Shown here: piece after piece, positions 30,425-39,326 of the stretch
Numbering within the stretch: position 1 is the stretch's first letter
Layout of the letters: every line of letters begins with the position of its first letter
Source: Bathymodiolus japonicus methanotrophic gill symbiont
GTDB lineage: Bacteria > Pseudomonadota > Gammaproteobacteria > Methylococcales > Methylomonadaceae
NCBI RefSeq assembly: GCF_019721995.1
Contig: NZ_BLYC01000007.1
Location: forward strand, 62,001 to 126,000
Length of the DNA stretch: 64,000 nucleotides
Direction: 5' to 3'
Made by a program: the position numbers and the translations under genes
Notes under the pieces: model-generated
What the model saw: only the letters and a program-made list of their open reading frames with translations
What the model was told of the DNA's origin: nothing
The model's database searches: none

Positions 30425-31523
30425 CTACTAAGACAGCTTTAAGCGCGTTAATAAAAAATTTATTTTCCGCTTTTGTGCCGATACTGATGCGTAAATGATT
30501 GGGCATTTCATAATTGGCTACCGGACGGACTATTACGCCTTTATGTAATAAAGCTGTATTAATGCTATTCGCCTCACGCTGCAAATCGACAGCAATAAAA
30601 TTACCCATTGATGCTATCCAGGGTAAACCCATTTCTGTAAAGGCATCGCTTAGAAACTGCATTCCAGCATTATTCAAAGCAACAGTTTCCGCAAGATACT
30701 CAGTGTCCTGCAGGGCAACCTCCGCTGCAGCCAATGCCAGAGAATTATTATTAAAGGGTTGGCGCACTCGATTTAAAATATCTGCCATTTCCGCACTCGA
30801 TAAACTATAACCCACTCGTAGTCCAGCCAAACCATAGGCTTTTGAAAATGTACGGGTAATTATCAAGTTTGGATATTGTGCTAACCAGGCAATGGAATCC
30901 GGATAATCGGCTTTAGCAACATATTCATAATAAGCTTCGTCTAGCACACAAATAACATGCTCAGGAACGGCGGCTAAAAACTCACTCAAAGCCTGCGCAG
31001 TCAAATAAGTACCGGTAGGGTTATTCGGATTAGCAATAAATAGCAGACGCGTCTTATCGGTAATTGCCGCAAGCATGCCATGTAAATCATGTCCGTAGTC
31101 TATTGCCGGAACAACTCTAGCCTGAGCGCCAACGGCCTGCGTAACCAGCGGATACACCGCAAACGCATGCTGCGAAAAAACCACTTCATGTTCAATGGTT
31201 AAAAAAGCCCGAGCTAATAATTCCAGAATTTCATTTGAACCATTTCCCAAGGTAATTTGATCGCTATCAACCCCCCACTTTGCTGATAATGCTGTTTTTA
31301 AAGCAAAACCATTACCGTCAGGATAACGTGATAAATCAGTAAAACTTGCCTGGATTGCTTCTTTGACTTTTTCACTGGGGCCCAAAGGGTTTTCATTCGA
31401 GGCCAGTTTAATAATTTCTGTTAACCCTAGTTCACGCTCTAAATCAGCAATGGGCTTCCCTGGCTGGTAGGGAACTAAAGTTTGTACGCCTGCTGTGGCG
31501 AGTTGCAAGATGCTTTGTGGCAT
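30417..31523 (-). CDS. hisC: Histidinol-phosphate aminotransferase
   Basis: A 368-residue PLP-dependent fold-type I aminotransferase. The Schiff-base lysine is in TRTFSKAYGLAGLRVGY (about residues 213-229). Other binding elements are ASNENPLGPS (N-terminal substrate region), NPNNPTGTYL (ring stacking and substrate) and VLDEAYYEY. It converts histidinol phosphate and 2-oxoglutarate to imidazole acetol phosphate and glutamate. Members in this gene context often also act on aromatic keto acids, linking it to the adjacent tyrA and pheA. It is the first gene of the hisC-tyrA/aroA-cmk run; the region 31524-31913 upstream has no gene. Confidence 0.93.
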   Translation of the reverse strand: MPQSILQLATAGVQTLVPYQPGKPIADLERELGLTEIIKLASNENPLGPSEKVKEAIQASFTDLSRYPDGNGFALKTALSAKWGVDSDQITLGNGSNEILELLARAFLTIEHEVVFSQHAFAVYPLVTQAVGAQARVVPAIDYGHDLHGMLAAITDKTRLLFIANPNNPTGTYLTAQALSEFLAAVPEHVICVLDEAYYEYVAKADYPDSIAWLAQYPNLIITRTFSKAYGLAGLRVGYSLSSAEMADILNRVRQPFNNNSLALAAAEVALQDTEYLAETVALNNAGMQFLSDAFTEMGLPWIASMGNFIAVDLQREANSINTALLHKGVIVRPVANYEMPNHLRISIGTKAENKFFINALKAVLVDV

Positions 31524-31594
31524 ATTAAAAATTTAATCAGGAGTTAATTGAATTAGGAGCAATATTTTTTTACCATGAAGAGCATGAAGGACTT

Positions 31595-31698
31595 GTGCAG
31601 CACCTATATTTAGTTTGATGGATAGGAATCCTCATAAGCTACTGATTTAATATATAAATTACAGTTAACTATTGATCCGTCCGAAATAGGTGCTGCAC
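31595..31698. repeat. Short inverted-repeat element upstream of hisC
   Basis: GTGCAGCACCTAT (31595-31607) and its exact complement ATAGGTGCTGCAC (31686-31698) enclose about 78 bp of AT-rich DNA. It could be a small MITE or a long hairpin. The rest of 31524-31913 shows no gene. Confidence 0.6.
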
Positions 31699-31913
31699 TT
31701 GAAGAAATACCTAAATCAACCTAAGCCCCTCTGAAAGTGTGTTGAAAAAATTAAATAGTTTTGATTAATACTGAGAAAACGGCATAGTGCAAATAACCAT
31801 CATAATTGACTGACTCATAACGACCCACTGCAGTCACAGCGTAAATTACTTTGACACGGAATAACCTAATCCCTTAGAAGATGTTTGTACAATGTAAAAG
31901 AAATAATTCTGTC

Positions 31914-32342
31914 TTAAACTCTTTCACCTGTCAGCGGCAAAGACAAAACAACTTTTTTAATTTTAGTCGATGAATTTCTTGGGCTATATTTAATTTGAAC
32001 AACCTCTTTACCTTGAGATTTTAAAAATTTCTCAATACCTTGATTATGAGGCTTTTTTCCCCAGTCTTCACCAATAACAAAAATATCAGCCTTAACTTGC
32101 TTATAAACGTCAATATAATCCAACTCGTGATATGGTAATACAATATCTACACAGCGCAGTGCCTGAAGCATTTCTATACGCTGCGCAAGTGGAATAACTG
32201 GGATATTAGGCTTATACAATTTCACCACTTCATCAGAAGCAACACCAACAGCAACAGTATCCCCCAAAGCATCACAGTATTCTAATAAAGCGAGATGACC
32301 TACATGCAATAAATCAAATGTACCAACAGTGTATACAACCAT
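31914..32342 (-). CDS. TagD-type glycerol-3-phosphate / sugar-phosphate cytidylyltransferase
   Basis: About 142 residues, starting MVVYTVGTFDLLHVGHLALL. The nucleotidyltransferase HxGH motif is HVGH and the ISSTKI-like motif is NSSTKIKK near the C-terminus. These enzymes activate glycerol-3-phosphate or related polyol phosphates with CTP for cell-surface polymers. An AAGGA ribosome binding site precedes this start, and an upstream in-frame ATG would run into the IS-X. The neighbouring fragment of a CDP-alcohol phosphotransferase (34782) is a logical partner, suggesting one former surface-polymer operon now split by IS-X. Confidence 0.85.
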   Translation of the reverse strand: MVVYTVGTFDLLHVGHLALLEYCDALGDTVAVGVASDEVVKLYKPNIPVIPLAQRIEMLQALRCVDIVLPYHELDYIDVYKQVKADIFVIGEDWGKKPHNQGIEKFLKSQGKEVVQIKYSPRNSSTKIKKVVLSLPLTGERV

Positions 32343-32410
32343 AATTAAATCCTTTAACTCGATGTTCAAGTTTTTCCATCCCATTGCCATCAAACTCTTA
32401 CCTTCACCCA

Positions 32411-32965
32411 CAGGCGCGCCATGCTACCTCACGAAATTCCGGGACTCCTGTCGCCGTAATTCGTTCACCTACGCAGCGAATAGGAGATGCTCCAGCCGCC
32501 CTGCGTCCGCCACAGACTGAGCACAAAGCAGCTCAGTCATGGCTACCACCGCTGAAAATCAGGGAAACGTAGCCTAAGCGAAGTGATGATTTTTAGTCCG
32601 CGATAGCCGTAGGGCCGTTGTTTTGTCGGAGTCTGAGCGTTAGCGAAGGTGGAGACAAAATAAAAGGCCATCCGACACGGCGTCAAGTCATTTGGAGCCT
32701 ATGTTCCGACCCCTTGTTGGGTCGGGACGAGGTGACGAGGACGAATCGGGGCCGCCGGAGGCATAAGTGGTCGCGTTAAGTTTTTGCTGCTTGCTTGGGC
32801 TGGGATGCCCAAAACAAGCTTTCGCAAAAATAGCGACTCCCCGAAAATGGCTCTACGGCTATTCGGGATAAAATTTTAGCCTCCCTCGCGCGCTATCGCG
32901 CACTTCGGATTGGCAAATTTCCCTGCGCCTTCTGGAGACTATCAGCCCGTCCGGGGCTGACAGCG
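32411..32965 (+). repeat. CAGCG element type B (260 bp), copy 6, in IS-X, split by a type A
   Basis: 32411-32549 plus 32845-32965 total exactly 260. The outer flanks TTCACCCA and GCAGAACAAT are contiguous in the IS-X fragment near 42608 (opposite strand): seamless insertion. Confidence 0.94.
32550..32843 (-). repeat. CAGCG element type A (294 bp), copy 8, nested in type B
   Basis: Inserted between GGCTACCAC and AAATGGCTC of B, with one extra base (A, 32844) at the L1 side. Together with the B-in-A case at 5543 it shows that the types insert into each other in both directions. Confidence 0.94.
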
Positions 32966-34365
32966 GCAGAACAATACTTTAATGATGCTGTTGGCCCTAA
33001 GCGCCCTAAATCTCTGCCAATCATATGTTTTCCTGATGGCATCAGTTGAAACACATCCTTTATTAATTCACCTAACTCTTTCAGCTTATCACCAGGATCT
33101 GGAAACTCTAGCAATGACGTGATGAACTCAAGCAGTACATCCATTTGAGACTTGCGCTGTAAGCTTCCTACGGTATACGCAGGTAGTTTGCTTTCAATGC
33201 GGGCTATTTGCTCTGGGTGAAGGAGAAGGCAATGGTCAAACAAAAGACTCAGAATCAGGCCACGGCTTGATCCCTCTTCATCTAATTGTTTGGCCTCACG
33301 CCCCCATCCTTCATAAAGCTTCCAGTCCTCAAAGAAAACCTCAATCAGCCATCTCAACGTATAGGCTTGAATAATATCTTGTGTGCGCCAAGTCAGGTCT
33401 GTCGCCACTAAATAGCGATAGTCGTTTTCACCCTCATATTTTAAGGCAATGACAAAGCGCTTTTTACTGTGAGAACTCACCTTTAATCGTGCACTGCTGA
33501 CAGTCACTTTAATCTCTTTGCCGCCACGTACACGTATTATCTGATCAATGCCTTTGTTAATCGAATTAAAGTAGCTCTCGACTGACCTTATTCTACCTCT
33601 ATATTCAATATTCTGGTTTTTACGTAATTGGCTAATCACCTGCGAGCCTCCAGATTCTTTAGCGGCTTCGTCCATAAAGGCTTTTTCACCATACAGCGCA
33701 TCAGCCTGTACGCCTTTAATTTTAATCAGGCTATGCGCAACTTTAAACTCTTTTAATAAGCCTAATGCAATCTCTGTTTTGGTCGGGTAGGCACTGTCAC
33801 GTTCAGGCTTAATAGGCCGATATTTTTTTGCTATACCGCTCTTTTTCAACCGTTTATCTTCTTTATCCCACTGCTTTAAGGCTGGATCCGGCATATAAAA
33901 GAAAAAACCGACAGGCACTGTAATGGATGAGGTAACTAGCAGCAATAATACTATCGTTTGTCCATTAACATACCCGCGGGAGCCTTTGTGTTTCTGCTTG
34001 TAAACCTTATAAATACGTTTTGTAGACTTAGATCGTGCTCGGTCTGATTCATCAAAGGCCAACACACCTTCAGTAATGCCATAACGTTTTAAAATTAAGA
34101 CCACACTCACCCGTAGCAACCAGTCCCAGGGTATACTTGCTTTACGAAACACCCAGGATAATGCGGCTACTTTGCAATCTCCAAGGCTTGCTCGCTCAAA
34201 CTTAGCCCAGCAAACAGAGTTCATTAGCAGTATGCACGTTAAACAAGCGCCCAACCAAGCGGCTTGAATACGTGTCAAAGCCGCTCCGGGTTTTAGCTGA
34301 TTGAGCGCATCATTTAAATCGTCAATATAGCTTTGGATAAAGGTGGCTGGGGCATTCATTAACAT
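32893..34365 (-). CDS. IS-X transposase, IS4 superfamily, C-terminus altered by a CAGCG element
   Basis: A 490-residue frame starting MLMNAPATFIQSY. The N-terminal helical region is followed by the first catalytic Asp in LAFDESDRAR (about residues 121-130). The second Asp is probably in VQADALYGEKAF (about 213-224) and the last Glu is in the YREK signature, Y-2-R-3-E-6-K, in YTLRWLIEVFFEDWK (about 325-339). The native protein ends at CSAG near residue 466. Here the type B insertion replaces the final residue with about 25 residues read from the element. All catalytic parts are intact, so it may still be active and could move the three MITE-X copies. Confidence 0.88.
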   Translation of the reverse strand: MLMNAPATFIQSYIDDLNDALNQLKPGAALTRIQAAWLGACLTCILLMNSVCWAKFERASLGDCKVAALSWVFRKASIPWDWLLRVSVVLILKRYGITEGVLAFDESDRARSKSTKRIYKVYKQKHKGSRGYVNGQTIVLLLLVTSSITVPVGFFFYMPDPALKQWDKEDKRLKKSGIAKKYRPIKPERDSAYPTKTEIALGLLKEFKVAHSLIKIKGVQADALYGEKAFMDEAAKESGGSQVISQLRKNQNIEYRGRIRSVESYFNSINKGIDQIIRVRGGKEIKVTVSSARLKVSSHSKKRFVIALKYEGENDYRYLVATDLTWRTQDIIQAYTLRWLIEVFFEDWKLYEGWGREAKQLDEEGSSRGLILSLLFDHCLLLHPEQIARIESKLPAYTVGSLQRKSQMDVLLEFITSLLEFPDPGDKLKELGELIKDVFQLMPSGKHMIGRDLGRLGPTASLKYCSAAVSPGRADSLQKAQGNLPIRSAR

Positions 34366-34514
34366 GGGATTACACCGATAAAATTACAACAACCTCAGAA
34401 TACCTGATTTTACCTTCTCAATATCAAAAACTTGAACATCGAGTTTAAACAATCATCTATGATAACATATATAATCTTACAGACAGATTTATATCATAAT
34501 AGGTTGGACAACTA

Positions 34515-34794
34515 CAGGCGCGCCATGCTACCTCACGAAATTCCGGGACTCCTGTCGCCATAATTCGTTCACCTACGCAGCGGATGGGAGATGCCCTGAA
34601 CGCCCTGCGTCCGCAACGACTACGCACAAAAGCCGCTTCGTCATTACTACCTCACTGGCTGGACGGCTATTCGGAATGCAATTCTTGCTCCTCTCGCGTG
34701 CTGCTAGCACACGTCGAATCAGCGAATTGCCCTGTCGCCTATCAGGGACTAAAAATCACCACTTCGCTAAGCTACGTTTCCATGATTTTCATCG
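34515..34794 (+). repeat. CAGCG element type C (280 bp), copy 5, with CATCG right terminus
   Basis: Full length, but the terminal CAGCG is changed to CATCG. The ATG inside its right end (34782) is in frame with the downstream CDP-alcohol phosphotransferase fragment, so the repeat now supplies the only available start codon. Confidence 0.92.
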
Positions 34795-35141
34795 AAGGAA
34801 TCAGTATTACAACAGAAAAATCGTTACCTAATAAAGAGCAACCAGGCACCATACTTTCTTATGTCAATGATGTTCCTAACCTTTGTTCATTAGCAGGTTT
34901 GGCTTGTACCCTATTAGCTATTTACACTAGTATTATAGGTGTTTATGCCATTACTATGATTGGTATGATTTGGGCTGTTGCATTTGATTGGGCTGATGGG
35001 CTTATTGCGCGAAGCATGAAAGGTAGGACTAAACAGCAAGGCGTTTTTGGCGGTCAACTTGATGTCTTAATTGATATTGTAAGTTATGGTGTAACCCCTG
35101 CTATTCTATTACTGAAGTTTCCCAATAATTATTTATGGTAA
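34782..35141 (+). pseudogene. CDP-alcohol phosphatidyltransferase, truncated at both ends
   Basis: The frame encodes the CDP-alcohol phosphotransferase motif D-x2-D-G-x2-A-R-x8-G-x3-D-x3-D (DWADGLIAR...GGQLDVLIDIVS) and a membrane segment before it (about CSLAGLACTLLAIYTSIIG). Such enzymes transfer a phospho-alcohol from CMP to make phospholipids or surface polymers. The native start seems to have been lost at the type C insertion. The 3' half is replaced by MITE-D after VTPAILL. All motif residues survive, but later membrane helices are missing, so function is unlikely. It may have been the partner of the nearby cytidylyltransferase. Confidence 0.8.
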
Positions 35142-35315
35142 AATTGAAACTATGCTACAACTATATGAAAAAAATAGTCTTTTCATTCGTTTCAAATGCT
35201 ATTGCCTAAGGGGAATTAAGTAGGGGGTTGCTATAAACATGGCAAAACCACCTAAAATAAACCTCGATACACCAGCATTGCGTATTTCAGCTACTCAATA
35301 ATTGGGGAACATCAG
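35112..35315 (+). repeat. MITE-D (204 bp), forward copy truncating a phosphotransferase gene
   Basis: Left end CTGAAGTTTCCCAAT is intact; the right end has drifted (GGGGAACATCAG). No clear target duplication. Confidence 0.88.
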
Positions 35316-35357
35316 TTGTCTAGGACTCACCGCTTTGGATGTATCACAGATTAAAAC

Positions 35358-36785
35358 CATCAGTGTTCCCCTATCAATTGAGGCCGTGAAACCAACCTCG
35401 CCACAAGAGAGCTCATAAAGCACTGTAAAGACATTCCTGTTATTATTGCGTTTTGGACTGCCCGAATGGTATACGAGCTGATACGAGATATTCTTGCCTG
35501 GAAAAATAATGGATTCACAAAACGATCTCGTTTTTGAGCCTGTTGCTGCCTAATCTCATGGCGGGAGTCAAAAGGGATAGACTCAACCAGAGTCGCAATT
35601 GAATTTTCTTTTAGCATTGAAATCATGTAATTAGCATGTCGTTTCTGCCGATCCCACCAGACAAAGTCGGTGACGGTTTTATCGTAGACATAGAGATGTT
35701 TCTGAGAGCTGTTATTTCCCTTGTTTTGCTTTTCAATATGATCTCGTAACACAGGTATTTCTTGATGTCTCTGAGTTCCGCTTGTCACCAGACAAAGAAA
35801 TCTGAGCAACCCACTTCTGAGATTCAACGCGTAAATCCCCCCGGCCGCATAAACTTTCCCCTTGCTGTTTTTTTCAGTATGGCAGGCATGATCAATAAAA
35901 TGTCCATCCGCTGCTTCTATGGTGTATTCGTCAAGTTCCGGGGATTCTTTAAGATAATCAATGCCTTGCGATAGCAGTGTTTCAGAGTGAAGATGATAGC
36001 TCTGCTGTTCAAATGCCTCAAGCATACTTGTTCGTCTATGCGACTTCAGTGATTTAAAATACGTTGAGTGGGGAAGCAGCTGGCCATAAATCTGTTCATT
36101 GGCTTGGAGGAAATGGCGACCACTATCGACTACACTGATACAGCGTAATAACCCAAGGCGAATAAAGTCGATATCCTTCAACTCTGGGCATGAACGAGCC
36201 CACAAAGGATGACGCTCTGCTAACAGGGCACGTTCCATACTTTCATTGCAGTGTTGGTGAATATGTTCAGAGAGTGGTAGGTCTTTAAGCATGGGTGATA
36301 TCCGTTTATGAGGTGATTAAAACGGAAATTTCAGGCGCGCCATGCTACCTCACGAAATTCCGGGACTCCTGTCGCCGTAATTCGTTCACCTACGCAGCGA
36401 ATAGGAGATGCTCCAGCCGCCCTGCGTCCGCCACAGACTGAGCACAAAGCAGCTCAGTCATGGCTACCACAAATGGCTCTACGGCTATTCGGGATAAAAT
36501 TTTAGCCTCCCTCGCGCGCTATCGCGCACTTCGGATTGGCAAATTTCCCTGCGCCTTCTGGAGACTATCAGCCCGTCCGGGGCTGACAGCGTTAGAAAAA
36601 TTTTTTCGGCAAATGCAAGCTTTATTTGAAATTATTTGTTGTTTTTTTACGGTGCCTACAGAGTGTCTATTTGCTGTTATAAGTGATTAAAATCAAAAAG
36701 ATGGAAATATTCGAGTGGTGCTACCTTCAGGTAGGTTATAGGCTGCTTTGTTTAGGTACTTCTTCTTTCAATGGGAACACTGATG
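35358..36785 (-). mobile_element. IS-Y copy 3, internally deleted and carrying a type B element
   Basis: Both terminal repeats (CATCAGTGTTCCC and complement) are present. About 390 bp of the transposase gene is missing, joining SRHE directly to IRQQQAQ at a shared ATCTC, which removes the YREK region. A type B element sits in the 5' non-coding end (36332-36591). There is no matching target duplication, so one flank has been rearranged. Confidence 0.88.
36332..36591 (+). repeat. CAGCG element type B (260 bp), copy 7, in IS-Y
   Basis: The flanks GGAAATTT and TTAGAA are contiguous in IS-Y copies at 8915 and 44190: exact insertion without duplication. Confidence 0.94.
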
Positions 36786-36836
36786 TTCATGGTAGTAATC
36801 TATCCTTGGGCTGCAACATAGTTGAAACACCTGTTT

Positions 36837-36866
36837 CCCGTATTACGCAAGCTTCATACGGGCTAC
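36837..36866. repeat. REP-like palindrome after pheA
   Basis: CCCGTATTACGCAAGC and TTCATACGGGCTAC form an imperfect palindrome of the common GTAGCCCGTATGAAGC type found between genes in many gammaproteobacteria. Confidence 0.65.
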
Positions 36867-36880
36867 GATCAGGTCATTAT

Positions 36881-37966
36881 TTACAAAATCGCTTTAGGGT
36901 AGGAACCTAGAATCTTTATCATAGTGACACGCGACTCCAACTCTTCTAGCGCGCTGGTAATTTCCTGATCCGTTTGATGCCCATCAAGATCAATAAAAAA
37001 CAGGTAATCCCACAAACCTTGCCGCGAAGGTCGCGACTCAATTTTTGTCATGCTAATGCCATGTTTTGCAAATGGCTCCAAAATACTATACAGAGCACCA
37101 GCATGGTTTTTAGTGGAAATCAGCAAAGAAGTTTTATCCTGAGCCGTTGATGCCGAAGTAAGACTCCCGATAATAACAAAGCGCGTGGTGTTATCCGGCT
37201 GATCTTCTATACTATACTCAAGAATCGGCAACTTATAAATTTCCGCTGCGACTTCACCTGCAATTGCCGCGACACCCTGTTGTGTAGATGCAATTTTAGC
37301 CGCCTCTGCATTACTGTTAACTTCTATACAAGGCACCCCTGGCATATATTTATCCAGCCACTGACGACATTGTGCTAATGATTGCCTATGTGAATACACC
37401 TCAGTCACTGCACTCAATTTGCTAGCATGAATCATCAGATTATGCTGTATCCGGATTGCCACTTCGCCACATATTTGCACAGGGGATGCCACAAAGCGGT
37501 CTAGCGTTGGCGTGACTACGCCTTCGGTTGAATTTTCTATCGGTACCACGCCAAACTGACATCGCCCTGATTCTACCGCCTGAAAAATATCTTCTATAGT
37601 AGTCACTGGCAGGGTGCTAACCGCATGCCCAAAATGCTTAAAAGCAGCCTGCTGAGTAAAAGTGCCCTCCGGCCCTAGAAAAGCGACTTGCAAGGGTTTT
37701 TCCAGCGCCAGACAAGCAGACATAAGTTCACGAAAAAATCGTGCAGCGGTATCATCACTTAACGGCCCTGGATTCAGCTCCTTTATACGCCTTAAAACCA
37801 ATGCTTCCCGGTCTGGACGATAAAAACAGCTATCTTCACCTGATGCAATCTTGGTTTTAGCAACTTCTTCAGCTAGCGATGCACGCTGATTAATCAATTG
37901 CAGTATCTGCTGATCAATTGAATCTATCTGCTTTCTTAAATCAGCTAAGGGAATTACATTCGTCAT
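36881..37966 (-). CDS. pheA: Chorismate mutase / prephenate dehydratase (P-protein)
   Basis: A 361-residue bifunctional enzyme. Residues 1 to about 90 are an AroQ chorismate mutase (LRKQIDSIDQQILQLINQRA). Residues about 93-270 are prephenate dehydratase (VAFLGPEGTFTQQAAFKHFG, VVPIENSTEGVV, and the TRFVIIG catalytic block). The end is a phenylalanine-binding ACT domain with the ESRPSRQ motif. It converts chorismate through prephenate to phenylpyruvate and is normally inhibited by phenylalanine through the ACT domain. It lies between serC and a mobile-element island that now separates it from hisC. Confidence 0.96.
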   Translation of the reverse strand: MTNVIPLADLRKQIDSIDQQILQLINQRASLAEEVAKTKIASGEDSCFYRPDREALVLRRIKELNPGPLSDDTAARFFRELMSACLALEKPLQVAFLGPEGTFTQQAAFKHFGHAVSTLPVTTIEDIFQAVESGRCQFGVVPIENSTEGVVTPTLDRFVASPVQICGEVAIRIQHNLMIHASKLSAVTEVYSHRQSLAQCRQWLDKYMPGVPCIEVNSNAEAAKIASTQQGVAAIAGEVAAEIYKLPILEYSIEDQPDNTTRFVIIGSLTSASTAQDKTSLLISTKNHAGALYSILEPFAKHGISMTKIESRPSRQGLWDYLFFIDLDGHQTDQEITSALEELESRVTMIKILGSYPKAIL

Positions 37967-38026
37967 GGTCAGAAAATATAATTAAGAAAATATGGGCAGC
38001 AGACTTTAGAGACTTTGAAAATATTC

Positions 38027-38063
38027 AACGTAGGCTGTGGTTGAAGTACGAAACCCAGCAACA
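38027..38063. repeat. REP-like palindrome between serC and pheA
   Basis: ACGTAGGCTGTGGTTGAAG followed by TACGAAACCCAGCAAC resembles the widespread CGTAGGTTGGGTTGAAG type. It lies in a 280-bp gap with no gene. Confidence 0.55.
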
Positions 38064-38170
38064 ACAAAAAGCCGGTATTACGCAAGTGCAGCATCGTGTT
38101 GGATAAATTAATACCTGAATGAAGATTCAATATTAAATCAAAGAGCCCTATCCATCAAAATAACACTGTG

Positions 38171-38195
38171 CTACGCAAGCTTCATCCCGGCCTAC
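38171..38195. repeat. REP-like palindrome between serC and pheA, second
   Basis: CTACGCAAGCTTC followed by ATCCCGGCCTAC is a relative of the palindrome at 36837-36866, sharing CGCAAGCTTCAT. Confidence 0.55.
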
Positions 38196-38246
38196 ATTGA
38201 TTATCGTACGAGCAGGCTAAAACTCAATCCCCAAAGTCATTCAAAT

Positions 38247-39326
38247 TTAGTGAGTACGCTCAAACTCAGCCATAAATTGTATTAAGGCATCAACACCTGA
38301 TTCCGGCATGGCATTATAAATACTGGCACGCATACCACCAACCGAGCGATGTCCTTTTAAGGATAAAAAGCCCTGCTCTTTTGCGGTACTTAAAAATATC
38401 TTATCTAGCTCACTATCGCTAAGAATAAACGGCACATTCATTCGTGATCTATCTGCAACGGCAACAGGGTTACTATATAGGCTAGACTGATCAATTGCAG
38501 CGTACAGCTTAGCCGCCTTACGCTGGTTGATCTGCTCTATTGCCGCAACGCCGCCCTGTGCCTTTATCCATTGCAATACCAGGCCGACCAAATACCAGGT
38601 ATAAGTGGCAGGCGTATTCAGCATCGAATCTTGCTTAGCCTGTTTTTCATAGTTAAAAATATCCGGTAAACCTTTTTGCGCTTTACCGATCAAGTCATCT
38701 CTAACTATCACCACGGCCGCGCCTGCTGGTCCCATATTTTTCTGTGTGCCAGCATAAATAATACCGAATTTACTGACATCGATTTCACGCGACAGGATAT
38801 TAGAAGACATATCTGCAACTAACGGTAAATCACCTACCTCTGGAATATCCTGAAATTCAACCCCATGAATTGTTTCATTAGGTGTGTAATGCAGATAAGC
38901 CGCCTGCTGATCAATATTCCAAGTCGAACGATCTGGAATAGCCGTGAAATTATTAGCGTCAGCATTGGCTGAAATAATCACATCACAATAAGACTTAGCG
39001 CTTTTAATGGCTTTTTCAGACCAGGCACCCGTGTTGATATAACAAGCCTTCTGTTTACCATCCAATATATTCGCTGGAATAAACGAAAACTGTGCTGTTG
39101 CTCCACCCTGTAAAAACAGAATCTTATAATTATCAGGAATCACCATTAATTCCCGCAGGTCATCATGCAAAGTTTTAGCTATCCCCATAAACTCAGCGCC
39201 GCGATGACTCATTTCCATCACCGACATACCCGAACCCTGCCAGTCCAGCATTTCTGCCTGCGCTTGTTTTAATACAGCCTGCGGCAACATAGAAGGCCCG
39301 GCACTAAAATTATATATTTTACTCAT
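38247..39326 (-). CDS. serC: Phosphoserine aminotransferase
   Basis: A 359-residue PLP enzyme, second step of serine synthesis (3-phosphohydroxypyruvate to phosphoserine), also used in pyridoxine synthesis. The lysine for PLP is in YAGTQKNMGPAG (about residues 191-202); NFSAGPSMLP at the N-terminus and HRSVGGMRASIYNA near the C-terminus bind the phosphate substrate. Its start overlaps the gyrA stop by one base (TAATG). The other serine genes, serA and serB, lie at 46752-49146. Confidence 0.96.
   Translation of the reverse strand: MSKIYNFSAGPSMLPQAVLKQAQAEMLDWQGSGMSVMEMSHRGAEFMGIAKTLHDDLRELMVIPDNYKILFLQGGATAQFSFIPANILDGKQKACYINTGAWSEKAIKSAKSYCDVIISANADANNFTAIPDRSTWNIDQQAAYLHYTPNETIHGVEFQDIPEVGDLPLVADMSSNILSREIDVSKFGIIYAGTQKNMGPAGAAVVIVRDDLIGKAQKGLPDIFNYEKQAKQDSMLNTPATYTWYLVGLVLQWIKAQGGVAAIEQINQRKAAKLYAAIDQSSLYSNPVAVADRSRMNVPFILSDSELDKIFLSTAKEQGFLSLKGHRSVGGMRASIYNAMPESGVDALIQFMAEFERTH

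Larger units (their letters stand above)
32358..34443 (-). mobile_element. IS-X copy 3 (IS4 superfamily), complete, with nested CAGCG insertions
   Basis: Terminal repeats CTCGATGTTCAAGTTTTT and complement, with the 5-bp duplication TTTAA on both sides (32353-32357, 34444-34448). After removing the B element (260 bp) with its nested A (295 bp), the element is about 1531 bp. Its transposase is the best preserved IS-X copy. It lies between the cytidylyltransferase gene and a broken CDP-alcohol phosphotransferase gene. Confidence 0.94.
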
